Shown here: piece by piece, positions 53,298 through 61,875 of the stretch
Layout: the number at the start of each line of letters is the position of its first letter
How positions within the stretch are numbered: position 1 is the first letter of the stretch
Assembly (NCBI GenBank): GCA_020634315.1
Contig: JACKBV010000015.1
Coordinates: forward strand, 1 to 64,000
DNA from: Ardenticatenaceae bacterium
GTDB lineage: Bacteria > Chloroflexota > Anaerolineae > Promineifilales > Promineifilaceae
DNA: 64,000 bases
Direction: 5' to 3'
Notes under the pieces: generated by a model
The model's database searches: none
Told to the model about the DNA's origin: nothing
Seen by the model: the letters and a program-made list of their open reading frames with translations, nothing else
Made by a program: the position numbers and the translations under genes

Positions 53298-55457
53298 CTA
53301 CTCGATTGCCTCCAGCAAACCGGCCGCTTCCCAGGCCAGCATGCCGCCCGCCAGGACAGTCACATTCATACACCCAATTTGCCGCAGCGCCTGGGCAGCA
53401 CGCCGACTGCGTCGCCCACCACGACACACCAACACAATTTGCCGATCATTTGGCAGCTTGACATCCGCCCCCATTAATTTGGGCAAAGGCACCAACTGCG
53501 CTTCGGGAATATGCCCCTGGCGATATTCGCGTGGTTCGCGCACATCCAGCACCAACGGCGGCAGACCATCATGCCCATTGTGCAAGCTTTGCCACAATTT
53601 TTGCGGCGAAATATCAATGATGCCCATCTCCGAGAATTCGCGGATGTGCGGAATGGGGGTCAAATCAACCCGTTTGGGCAAGTTCTGACACTCTTTGAAG
53701 ACCCGCACCGGACATTCATAAATGCAAATGGCGGGGTCTAAAACACGCTGGAAGATATAGCTGATAATGTCATCTTCATTGGGGAAATGGTCGGCGCCCA
53801 GCAGAGATACAAACCCGGTCGAACTCATCAAGGCATGGATGGAGGGATTGACGCGCACCAAATAGACATCGCCGCCGCGATCCCGATAAGTGCGCACAAC
53901 TCCTTCTAGCATATGAATGCCGCTAAAATCGCAATGGTTGACGTGGTTCATGCGAATGATGAGAAAGCGCTGTTCTGGCTGCTGCTCCAAATTCGCCAAA
54001 ATGACCTCTTCGACATGGTTAACTGCGCCAAAGTACAAATCGCCAAGAATGTCAACAACGCCGAGCTGCGGACATTGTGGGCGATCTGGCTGATGGGCAA
54101 AATGTTTGAAGTTTGTATCGGGGACGACAGCCAACACGCGCGGGGTGCTGGTACGCATAATGTAGAGGGCAAACGAGAGCAAAATGCCGACTAACACGGC
54201 AAACTCGATGCTCAAAAACAGTGTGCCGATGAGTGTGGCAACCATGATGACGGCGTCGCCGCGCGTGCCGCGCCAGATACGGCCGATTTCGGCGCGATCA
54301 ATCATGCCATAGGAGGTGAGAATGAGCACAGCGGCCAGCGCCGACCTGGGCAAATACGCAGCCAATGGCGCCAGCAGCAGCATTGCCAATAACACAAAAA
54401 GGCTGGCGAACACGGCGGCAAAGGGAGAACGGGCACCGGCTTTGAAATTAACGGCCGTTATCGAAAATGACGCCGCGCACGCATAGCCAGAAAAAAGGCC
54501 AGCCATGATGTTTGCCAATCCCTGCCCCACAAATTCCTGGTTACTGTCCAGGCGCTGCCCCGTCTGCATCGCCATCGAGCGCGAAATGGCCGTCGTCTGC
54601 ACCAGGCCAATTGCCCCCAGCGCCAACGCGCCGGTAGAGAGCTTGGCAATTAAATCCAGGTTGAGCAGCGGCAAATGCACAAATGGCGGCAAATGCTGCG
54701 GCAGTTGACCAATCACCACCACGCCCGCTTTATCCAGGCCAAACACGTAGACGACAACGGAGGCCAGCACCATGCTAAACAAACCGCCCGGCAAACGAGG
54801 GTTGATGCGCTGCAAGATGACAATGACCAGCATGGTTCCCAGCCCTAAAACGGCCGTTGCCGGATGCGTCTGCGGTAAATTGACAAAAAAGCCATAAATG
54901 GCCTGGAATAAATTATCCGTTGGAAAAGAGAGGTGCAGCAGGGGGCCAACCTGCTTGATGGCAATGAGAATGCCCGCGCCAGTAGCAAAGCCGACAATGA
55001 CCGAATGGGAGACGAAGTTAACCAATATGCCCAAACGCGCCAACCCCATGATTAACTGAAAAACGCCGACCATCAGCGCCATTAAACCGGCAGCGATGGC
55101 AAACTCTGCGGTGCCGGATGGCAAAATTCCGGCCAGCGCCCCCACAACCAACAGGGAAAGCGCGTTTGTTGGCCCGGTGATAATTTGGTCGGATGACCCC
55201 CACAATGCGCCAAAAATAGCGCCAACAATGGCCGTATACAAACCCATTTCGGGCGGCAGTTCGGCAATTAAGGCAAAGGCCATGGACAGCGGCAGCCGGA
55301 TGACGGCGACGGTGATCCCGGCAATCAGGTCTGAACGCATTTTGTCACGGTTGTAGGTGCGGAGAAGGCGTAACGGCCGTTGCAGATAATAAGCGGCCGG
55401 TTCCAAGACCGTTCCCAGGTTCACTTTGCTTCCCAAATCAGCCAGCATCTCGTCCAT
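53298..55457 (-). CDS. SulP anion transporter with STAS and rhodanese domains
   Basis: 719 residues. About 12 membrane helices (40-430) with the SulP signature, e.g. LPLSMAFALIAELPPEMGLY and GPTNALSLLVVGAL. A STAS domain (about 455-565: VNHCDFSGIHMLEGV) follows, then a linker, and a C-terminal rhodanese domain (about 625-715) with DVREPREYRQGHIPEA and the active-site Cys in LVCRGGRRSRRAA. SulP proteins move sulfate or bicarbonate; the rhodanese suggests sulfur-handling, while a carbonic anhydrase elsewhere in the window would suit bicarbonate. The substrate cannot be decided from sequence. Upstream of glpX. Confidence 0.88.
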   Translation of the reverse strand: MDEMLADLGSKVNLGTVLEPAAYYLQRPLRLLRTYNRDKMRSDLIAGITVAVIRLPLSMAFALIAELPPEMGLYTAIVGAIFGALWGSSDQIITGPTNALSLLVVGALAGILPSGTAEFAIAAGLMALMVGVFQLIMGLARLGILVNFVSHSVIVGFATGAGILIAIKQVGPLLHLSFPTDNLFQAIYGFFVNLPQTHPATAVLGLGTMLVIVILQRINPRLPGGLFSMVLASVVVYVFGLDKAGVVVIGQLPQHLPPFVHLPLLNLDLIAKLSTGALALGAIGLVQTTAISRSMAMQTGQRLDSNQEFVGQGLANIMAGLFSGYACAASFSITAVNFKAGARSPFAAVFASLFVLLAMLLLAPLAAYLPRSALAAVLILTSYGMIDRAEIGRIWRGTRGDAVIMVATLIGTLFLSIEFAVLVGILLSFALYIMRTSTPRVLAVVPDTNFKHFAHQPDRPQCPQLGVVDILGDLYFGAVNHVEEVILANLEQQPEQRFLIIRMNHVNHCDFSGIHMLEGVVRTYRDRGGDVYLVRVNPSIHALMSSTGFVSLLGADHFPNEDDIISYIFQRVLDPAICIYECPVRVFKECQNLPKRVDLTPIPHIREFSEMGIIDISPQKLWQSLHNGHDGLPPLVLDVREPREYRQGHIPEAQLVPLPKLMGADVKLPNDRQIVLVCRGGRRSRRAAQALRQIGCMNVTVLAGGMLAWEAAGLLEAIE

Positions 55458-55637
55458 TCCTCCTCAAAGCTGTTTCAGTTGAACAGTTTGAGTTCATTGC
55501 TTACCCACATTTACAGCCCAGTGTACGCCAGCGAAAAATAGGCGTCAAGGCAATGGCTGGTTGAATATCGAGCGCAATATCTTGTAAATTTTCGCGCATC
55601 TGGCTAAGCTCCGAGGAAAAAGGGAGTCTTGACTGCT

Positions 55638-56366
55638 ATGCGTGATACACAAACGCCACAAAAAACCGGGATCGATTATTTACCGGTTGTCATGGATCTG
55701 GTAACGGCCGTTGCCCTGGTAACGGCCGTGCCCACCCTCTCCACCCAACTGGCAACGCCAGCCGGTACAAACGCCCTGCTGCTCATCGGCATCTACATCT
55801 TCTTCCTCATCGGCGTTTTCCTGCTGCGCAAACTGGCCCCAACCGAATCCAGCGTATCGCTGCCCGCCTGGCTCACATTCTGGCTGCAACCCAAAATACG
55901 CGCCGTGCTCTCCGTGCTCTTTGGCCTCGGCATGATGACCGGCATTGCGTATCAACTCGGCTATTTTGATGTGTTTATGACAGCGGGACCAGAAGTGATG
56001 GACGAGGGAAGCTCCTCCTCTCTCTTTGTCTTTGGGCCAGGAGCCTGGCTGTTCCTGTCCATGTTTTATGTTTTCGTGCTCGCCTTCCCTGTCAGGCCAG
56101 CCATGACAGGTGGTGGCAGCGGCTATTGGGGAGCAAAGGTGTTTGGTCTGGCAGCGATCAACGCCCTGCTCCTACTGGCAACGGCGCAAATCCGAGCAAT
56201 CATGCCCGATCCATCATTCCTTTGGCTGCTCCCCATCTACATCTGTCTCGGGCTGTTGTTTGCGCCACCACGCTTGCTGTATGCCAGCGAACAAAAGAAT
56301 CTCTACAGCCTGATCGCGTTTGCCGTGCTCTTGCTCATTTGTGCCTGGCAAGGCGCGGCGCTATAG
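55638..56366 (+). CDS. Hypothetical polytopic membrane protein
   Basis: 242 residues, about six hydrophobic spans and no motif I recognise. Start ATG 55638 is preferred over TTG 55629 because AGGGAG lies 11 bases before the ATG and only 2 before the TTG. Two ACGGCCGT palindromes lie 18 bases apart near its 5' end (55705-55730), encoding the repeated LVTAV. Confidence 0.55.
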   Translation: MRDTQTPQKTGIDYLPVVMDLVTAVALVTAVPTLSTQLATPAGTNALLLIGIYIFFLIGVFLLRKLAPTESSVSLPAWLTFWLQPKIRAVLSVLFGLGMMTGIAYQLGYFDVFMTAGPEVMDEGSSSSLFVFGPGAWLFLSMFYVFVLAFPVRPAMTGGGSGYWGAKVFGLAAINALLLLATAQIRAIMPDPSFLWLLPIYICLGLLFAPPRLLYASEQKNLYSLIAFAVLLLICAWQGAAL

Positions 56367-56408
56367 CGCCATCACACTCTCTATGCGAAGGGGCATGCCA
56401 TCAGGCAC

Positions 56409-57107
56409 TTAATATGCCCCTTCACCTTTGAGCACTGCCGGAACGGTGAGAAAAATGATTTTGATGTCCAACCAGATAGACCAGTTATAAATGTAGGTCA
56501 TGTCCAGGTGAACTCGCTCATCGTAGGTGGTGTTGGAACGGCCGTTTACTTGCCACAATCCCGTAATGCCCGGCAAAACCGTCAAGAATGCGTCGCTCCA
56601 ACGGCCGTACATCGCCAACTCACACGGCGTAATCATGCGCGGGCCAACCAGAGACATCTCGCGGCGCAGCACATTAATCAACTGTGGCAGTTCATCCAGG
56701 CTAAACTTGCGTAGAAAATAACCAACACGGGTCACGCGCGGGTCACATTTCAACTTGTAGTTTTGCGCCAACTCTGCTTGCAAGCGCGGATGTTGCGCCA
56801 AAATTGCCGCACCATCGACATACATCGTGCGAAACTTGAAGGCGTCAAATTCACGGCCGTTTCGCCCCAAAACACGCCGCCGATAAATCAACGGGCCAGG
56901 CGAATCCAGTTTCACCAATAACGCAATGACCAATAAGAGGGGAGCGATAAAAACAAGTGCTGGCAAGACAATGAGGTAATCGAGTGTAGCTTTTACCAGA
57001 TTTGCCGCTCGTGTCTGTGGCGGCAAGTTAATCGGCGATGGAGGCTGTGGTGCGGATTTTGTAACACGCTCCTCTTTCGACGAGACTCCATGAATAAACA
57101 TAAACAA
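56409..57107 (-). CDS. Undecaprenyl-phosphate sugar-1-phosphate transferase (bacterial sugar transferase)
   Basis: 232 residues of the WbaP/PglC-type catalytic domain: one membrane helix (LPALVFIAPLLLVIALLV), then SPGPLIYRRRVLGRNGREF, FKFRTMYVDGA, DELPQLINVLRREMSLVGPR near 150 and GITGLWQVNGRSNTTYDERV near 190. It attaches the first sugar phosphate to the lipid carrier for exopolysaccharide. It lacks the N-terminal four-helix domain of long WbaP proteins. GGGAG precedes the ATG. Confidence 0.92.
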   Translation of the reverse strand: MFMFIHGVSSKEERVTKSAPQPPSPINLPPQTRAANLVKATLDYLIVLPALVFIAPLLLVIALLVKLDSPGPLIYRRRVLGRNGREFDAFKFRTMYVDGAAILAQHPRLQAELAQNYKLKCDPRVTRVGYFLRKFSLDELPQLINVLRREMSLVGPRMITPCELAMYGRWSDAFLTVLPGITGLWQVNGRSNTTYDERVHLDMTYIYNWSIWLDIKIIFLTVPAVLKGEGAY

Positions 57108-57263
57108 TTCTCCCTTCCACTAAATAAGACCTAAAATACAACATCTACTGTACCAGCTACACGAGAAAATGCTGCGGCTCGCCAGACAAAGTGGATGTAA
57201 ATTACGTTACCTTCGTTTGTTAGTGGGAGGGGTGGCACCGACGTTGATTCGGCATCATATGGC

Positions 57264-58715
57264 TTACTGTTGACTCCAAGAAGCCATATCCCCGGCTGCC
57301 AAATCGCGTAAAGGCTCCCCATTGACCGGTACGATTACAACACGATTTTCGCCATCTTTGCGCATGGACAATACCAAGGCGCTGCTGTCTGGCGACCATA
57401 GGTAGTGGCTATGGGCATATTGATCAAAATAGGGCAAAAACTGAGATAAAAAGAGAATGGTCGGCTGAAAAGAGGCGACATGGCGATCATCGCCCGTCGT
57501 CACGTCTAAAATGTGCAGGCGCAGCAGATGTCCGGCTTGCACAGGCTGTGTACGCGCCAACACTTTTTGGCTGGCGGAAAGGGCATTAGCCTGAATGTCC
57601 TCATTCAAACGGGGTGAACTCAGATAAGCCAGGTAACGGCCGTTTGGCGACCAAAAAAACGCCAACACCGTTTCGCGGCTTAACAAACGCCCTTCCCCCG
57701 TGTCCGCATCCAGCAGGCGCAGCGGGCCATAAAAAGCCTCTGTATCGGGTGGGCCACTGATAATTGCCAATTGGTTTCCCACCGGACTCCACCCCAAGGC
57801 CAAAGCTCCCGCGTGGCGCTGCTCATACACAGCGCCCGTTTCTGCATTCGTCACCGTCAGCCAACTCAATCCAGCTTCGCGCTGCGTGGCATATGCCCAG
57901 TAACGGCCGTCCGGTGAAATAGCTGGCGACTGGAAAAAACCAGGGGCAGCAACGGCCACCTTATCCACTTCGCCGCTGGCATCCAACAAAGCCACGCGTG
58001 CATCACTGCTGTTTGCCCCGGAATGAATTAAGATTTGTTCACTATTTGCAGCCCAATGCCAATAAAAAGGGCTGCCCGTCGCCAGCACCCGATTTTCTAC
58101 CTCTCCCTCAGTTGTCGCCAGATACAATGCAATGGCGTCTTCAACGTGATTTGCCAGGAAACTGACGTATTGCCCGTCAGGCGACCAGTAAAGGTAAAGT
58201 GGGGTTTGTGTGCGGCTAAAATATCGTTCCTGTGGCTCTTGCACACTGGCATTGTCTTGCAGCAAATAAATTCCGGCACCACGCGAACCACCACCAATGA
58301 CGGCGACATGCTGCCCATCGGGCGACCATGCCGGAAATTGGTAACGCAGTTCGGTATCGGTTAGGGTGTGTTGTTCGCTGCCGTCAGGGGCGATAGATGC
58401 GACCTGTCCATCCGTGTTGACAAAGGTGATGCGATTGATGGGAAAGTCGGCGGAGGGGGTTGTGGCAACGGCCGTTTCCACCTGTTCCGCCTCATCTTCA
58501 GAAGAGCGCGTGGGAATCACTTCGATGGTTGGACGGGAAACGGCCGTAGCCGCCTGCTGCTTTTGCCATCCCCACCAAAACCAGGCCGCACCGCCCACTG
58601 CCGAAGCCAGCAAAGTGACTACCAAAACCAGCGAAAGACAGCCAAAAACAAAACGCTTTTTCTTCGACCCGGCAGGCTCATTTGGTGTATACGGTTCCCA
58701 CTCGTCATTCATCAT
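57264..58715 (-). CDS. Membrane-anchored TolB/WD40-like beta-propeller protein
   Basis: 483 residues from ATG 58715 (58712 equally possible). Cytoplasmic N terminus, one helix (VFGCLSLVLVVTLLASAVGGAAW), an acidic linker, then at least six blades with the PD40 pattern FPAWSPDGQHVAVI, LYWSPDGQYVSFL, PAISPDGRYWAYA and LWSPDSSALVLSM. Likely extracytoplasmic binding or sensing. No catalytic domain. Immediately 3' is the sugar transferase but the 150-base gap argues against tight coupling. Confidence 0.75.
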   Translation of the reverse strand: MMNDEWEPYTPNEPAGSKKKRFVFGCLSLVLVVTLLASAVGGAAWFWWGWQKQQAATAVSRPTIEVIPTRSSEDEAEQVETAVATTPSADFPINRITFVNTDGQVASIAPDGSEQHTLTDTELRYQFPAWSPDGQHVAVIGGGSRGAGIYLLQDNASVQEPQERYFSRTQTPLYLYWSPDGQYVSFLANHVEDAIALYLATTEGEVENRVLATGSPFYWHWAANSEQILIHSGANSSDARVALLDASGEVDKVAVAAPGFFQSPAISPDGRYWAYATQREAGLSWLTVTNAETGAVYEQRHAGALALGWSPVGNQLAIISGPPDTEAFYGPLRLLDADTGEGRLLSRETVLAFFWSPNGRYLAYLSSPRLNEDIQANALSASQKVLARTQPVQAGHLLRLHILDVTTGDDRHVASFQPTILFLSQFLPYFDQYAHSHYLWSPDSSALVLSMRKDGENRVVIVPVNGEPLRDLAAGDMASWSQQ

Positions 58716-58837
58716 GATCCATTCTCGGTTACGGGTAAAATCTGGCGACATGCCATACGTATCAATGTCTCCAAATTTTAGCACAGCCACCGCCCAACTC
58801 CCGTTGGCTCTACACCGTTACTTAGGAATCATTCGTT

Positions 58838-58864
58838 TTGGCAAGCAAACGGGTGTGATACAAT
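58838..58864 (+). promoter_or_regulatory. Promoter giving a probably leaderless transcript
   Basis: TTGGCA (58838-58843), 15-base spacer, TACAAT (58859-58864), then 7 bases to the A of the ATG at 58872. Transcription would therefore begin at or within a base of the start codon; no ribosome site is present. Confidence 0.5.
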
Positions 58865-58871
58865 TTCGCCC

Positions 58872-59417
58872 ATGAGTAAGCAAACAAACAATCAGGCAAC
58901 ACAACCAGAAACCCCTACATCCAGCGCCTTCGCCGGATTCATATTTGCAGCCGGTTCGATTTTGGCGATTTCCTACCCGGTACTGGCCTTATCCACCGGC
59001 GTGCGTGCCATTTACCAGATCGCCGAAGGGGAAACCACCAATTCTCCCTGGCTCACCCTGCTCGCATCCCTGTTTTACACCATTGCCACCGTTGGCTTTC
59101 TCAAACAACCGCGCCCGGCTCCCAAAAAGAGCAAGCCGAAAGCGCCGAGCCAATTTTTCCTGGCACGCTGGTGGCGTGCATTGCAACCTGCACAGGCATG
59201 GAAAATCTCGTTGGGCGTGTTGGCGCTAGAAACAGTGCTTACCTTACTTGTCGGCACGCTCAGTTACGCCAGCCCTGGCTTGCTGGGGCGAAATGTCTGG
59301 CAATATTTTGGCAAGGATTACGGCTATCTCCCCCTGATTCAACCGCTGCTAGGATTGGCCTGGCTGCTCCATCCACAAACGCTGCGCAATTACAACGTGA
59401 AAATCGGTAATCGGTAA
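58872..59417 (+). CDS. Hypothetical membrane protein, four spans
   Basis: 181 residues, with hydrophobic spans at about 20-45, 60-78, 108-130 and 150-165, and a basic Pro/Lys-rich loop (PRPAPKKSKPKAPS) after the second. No family recognised. No ribosome site; the -10-like box just upstream suggests leaderless translation. Ends before a strong bidirectional terminator. Confidence 0.55.
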   Translation: MSKQTNNQATQPETPTSSAFAGFIFAAGSILAISYPVLALSTGVRAIYQIAEGETTNSPWLTLLASLFYTIATVGFLKQPRPAPKKSKPKAPSQFFLARWWRALQPAQAWKISLGVLALETVLTLLVGTLSYASPGLLGRNVWQYFGKDYGYLPLIQPLLGLAWLLHPQTLRNYNVKIGNR

Positions 59418-59421
59418 TCTC

Positions 59422-59481
59422 AAAAACTCGGTTTCTGCCACAGCACAATCTGCGTTGTTCGCGGTCAGAAACCGAGTTTTT
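59422..59481. terminator. Bidirectional terminator between convergent genes
   Basis: A perfect 16-base stem AAAAACTCGGTTTCTG / CAGAAACCGAGTTTTT with a 28-base loop, A-run on the left and T-run on the right, separating the plus-strand gene ending at 59417 from the minus-strand regulator ending at 59486. Confidence 0.9.
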
Positions 59482-59485
59482 TACA

Positions 59486-60043
59486 TCATAAACGCCAATA
59501 AACACCCTTGTCGCGGGCCATAAATTGATGATCGACTAACGCACGGCGGAACCAGGCATAATCGTTATAATGACGTTTTATGATTTCATTGACTTCACGC
59601 TCTTCATAACGCACGCCCCGCTCGAACCGTTCAGCCATCCAGGCCATTAAAACGCGCTGCTTTTTGTATTGAGAGGGAATGGCTTTAATTTGTTCCCCAT
59701 CCAGAAAGCTGCGTAATACTTTTTGTTCCCAGGCGTCAACGGCCGTATCATCTACCAGCGTCGCCAAACTCTCTTGTGAAAACACATCCTTACTCATCTG
59801 AATCAAAAACTGTGTGTCCAATTGGTACAAACGCGCGTTTCCATCGGCACGCATTGTCACCAATCCGAGTTCTTTCATTGCCGCCAAATGATGCGAAACC
59901 GTTGGCTCCTTAACATCCAGCAGTTCTGACAACTCGCCAACACTACGTTCCTGAGCCGCCAGCAAACCAAGGATTTTCAGACGGCTCTCATTGCCCAACA
60001 CTTTGAAAAAGCGGAGGAGTTCATCAAATTGTTCCTGTGGCAT
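59486..60043 (-). CDS. ArsR-type HTH regulator with DUF2087 domain (second of pair)
   Basis: 185 residues. Winged helix 8-80: NESRLKILGLLAAQERSVGE and VKEPTVSHHLAAMKELGLV. The C-terminal DUF2087 region (about 105-185: FLDGEQIKAIPSQYKKQRVLM, YEEREVNEIIKRHYND, FRRALVDHQFMARDKGVYW) is usual in such regulators. No Cys metal site in the HTH. Overlaps the upstream paralogue by 20 bases, so the two are coupled and may form a heterodimer. Confidence 0.88.
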   Translation of the reverse strand: MPQEQFDELLRFFKVLGNESRLKILGLLAAQERSVGELSELLDVKEPTVSHHLAAMKELGLVTMRADGNARLYQLDTQFLIQMSKDVFSQESLATLVDDTAVDAWEQKVLRSFLDGEQIKAIPSQYKKQRVLMAWMAERFERGVRYEEREVNEIIKRHYNDYAWFRRALVDHQFMARDKGVYWRL

Positions 60044-60605
60044 CTTGGCCTCCTTCTTCTGGCAAGGGTCGCCAGTAAATACCCCCTGTGCGCTTTAACA
60101 AATGCGCATCAAGCAAGTATCGTCGCAATGTCTCTTGCTTATGAAAACGGCGCGTAATCATCATGTTCACGGCCGCTTCCGAATACTGCTTCCCTGCCTC
60201 AAAATCATCGGCAAGCCAGCGCAAGATAACACCCCGCTCCTCATGATCCATAGGAATACGCTTCAGTCGCTTCCCATGTTGATCTTCCTTCAAATATTTG
60301 TGCAGCGTGCGCGTCTCAAAATCCTCTATTTCCTGCCCATCAACAACAACGGCATTGAGATCATCCAGATATGTGCGCCGCAGTTCGTACTGCACGTTAC
60401 CGGCCACAATGGCTTCTGTTATCAGCCCCGCTTCTTTTAGGCGGCGTAAGTGATGCGTAACGGCCGTTTCACGCATATCCAACAACTGTGCCAACTCAAC
60501 GGCCGTATACGGCCGATTTGCCGTCAGTCCCAATATCTTCAATCGTTCCGGCTGCCCCGCAGCGCGGAAAAAGTGCATAAGTGCATCCGTTTGGAAACCT
60601 TCCAT
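60024..60605 (-). CDS. ArsR-type HTH regulator with DUF2087 domain (first of pair)
   Basis: 193 residues from ATG 60605 (AGGAGG 6 bases upstream). HTH: PERLKILGLTANRPYTAVE and LLDMRETAVTHHLRRLKEAG. DUF2087: LKRIPMDHEERGVILRWLAD, KQYSEAAVNMMITRRFHK and RYLLDAHLLKRTGGIYW. Two ACGGCCGT palindromes fall inside the HTH coding sequence, both read as TAV. Target genes unknown; a promoter with an overlapping inverted repeat suggests autoregulation. Confidence 0.88.
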   Translation of the reverse strand: MEGFQTDALMHFFRAAGQPERLKILGLTANRPYTAVELAQLLDMRETAVTHHLRRLKEAGLITEAIVAGNVQYELRRTYLDDLNAVVVDGQEIEDFETRTLHKYLKEDQHGKRLKRIPMDHEERGVILRWLADDFEAGKQYSEAAVNMMITRRFHKQETLRRYLLDAHLLKRTGGIYWRPLPEEGGQDATGTI

Positions 60606-60626
60606 ATCGCACCTCCTATTTCGATT

Positions 60627-60669
60627 TCTATCTAAATAGATTAATATCAAAATAGATTGTAAATGTCAA
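60627..60669 (-). promoter_or_regulatory. Promoter and operator-like repeat of the ArsR pair
   Basis: Minus strand: TTGACA (60669-60664), 17-base spacer, TATTAA (60646-60641). Directly downstream, over the expected transcript start, is TCTATTTAGATAGA (60640-60627), inverted arms TCTAT/ATAGA. AATCTATTT also repeats within the spacer. A regulator bound here would block initiation. Confidence 0.7.
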
Positions 60670-61043
60670 GAGGCATTTCCAGATTTGCCACCTTTCCAAT
60701 GTGGTCAACACAGAATCAGGAAACCCACACACAAAACCGCCAGTCCACTCATGCAGTGCGCTTTTTTCTGTGCTATACTCGCTTTCTGGTGGCCGCAACA
60801 CAGTCATCAAACGTCTAACGACACCCCACTATCCGACGGGTTTTCCAGAGGTAGCGGCTGGCGTTTACGGATTACCGACTACGATTAACGGACACCAAAC
60901 CGCTTACAATTTACAGACTTACAATCCGGCACTGGCACTCTTTAAATTCTCTCCAGGTAAAGGTTCAAACGCATTTCCTCTGCTCAACTGAATTTAATTT
61001 TTGTCAGAGGCCAGTTTGCAAATCAAAACGAGGATCACATCCT
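60670..61043. other. Intergenic region before map
   Basis: About 375 bases between the divergent regulator promoter and map. A TATACT box at 60774-60779 may be the map promoter, though its -35 is weak, giving a leader of about 255 bases. GAGGA precedes the map ATG. No tRNA or convincing small gene; the frame at 60701-60991 lacks a ribosome site and protein-like composition. Confidence 0.45.
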
Positions 61044-61817
61044 ATGAACATCAAAAATCCCAGAGCCATCGCGCGTATGCGCGTCGCCGGGCAAATGGTA
61101 GCCGACTGCTTCGCTATCTTGCGCGACAACATCAAACCAGGCGTAAATATTCGTCTGCTCGACCAAATGGTTGAAGATTACATCACCAAACATGATGCCG
61201 AACCGCTCTACAAAGGATACCAGGGCAGTTCAGCCGAACATCCCCCATTTCCTGGCGTCATTTGCGCGTCCGTCAACCACGAAATCTGTCATGGGCTGCC
61301 CAATGATCGCATTCTGAAAGAGGGAGACATCATTGGCGTCGATATTGGCCTGAAATACAAAGGGTTTTGTGGCGATGCCTGCGTCACATTCCCGGTGGGC
61401 AACATTTCGCCACAGGCACAACGCCTGCTAGACATCACGAAAAAGGCACTTTATCTCGGCATCGAGGCGGCACAATCAGGTGGGTATCTTTACGATATCG
61501 GCCGTGCCATTGAAGATTTTACGGACACACAAGGGGTATCGGTGGTACACGAATGGGGCGGACATGGCATTGGCCGCAGGTTACACGAAGCGCCTTCCGT
61601 TTCGCACATTCGCCAGCCAGATCATGGCCCCAAATTGCGCCCCGGCATGACCTTCACCATCGAGCCAATGATCAACATGGGCACGCACGAATGGATTTTG
61701 CTCCCTGATGGCTGGACGGTCATCACTCGCGATGGCAAACTGTCTGCTCAGTATGAACACACCATTGCCATCACCCACAATGGCCCAGAAATTTTAACCC
61801 CCTGGGATGCAGCGTAA
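61044..61817 (+). CDS. map: Methionine aminopeptidase, type I
   Basis: 257 residues, type Ia length. Removes the initiator Met from nascent proteins. All five metal ligands are visible: Asp in GVDIGLKYKG near 98, Asp in GDACVTFPVG near 109, His in EWGGHGIGRRLHE near 172, Glu in FTIEPMINMG near 205 and Glu in AQYEHTIAIT near 236. His near 79 in SVNHEICHG binds substrate. Encoded alone, away from the ribosomal genes where map often lies. Confidence 0.95.
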   Translation: MNIKNPRAIARMRVAGQMVADCFAILRDNIKPGVNIRLLDQMVEDYITKHDAEPLYKGYQGSSAEHPPFPGVICASVNHEICHGLPNDRILKEGDIIGVDIGLKYKGFCGDACVTFPVGNISPQAQRLLDITKKALYLGIEAAQSGGYLYDIGRAIEDFTDTQGVSVVHEWGGHGIGRRLHEAPSVSHIRQPDHGPKLRPGMTFTIEPMINMGTHEWILLPDGWTVITRDGKLSAQYEHTIAITHNGPEILTPWDAA

Positions 61818-61875
61818 TTAATTGGTCGGGCGTTGGTAGGCACGGATTCGCCAACGTGCTGCTGACGCCCGCCTG

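Noticed and set aside
60880..61000. tRNA-like T-arm (GGTTCAAAC)
   Set aside because: No acceptor or anticodon stem can be drawn around it.
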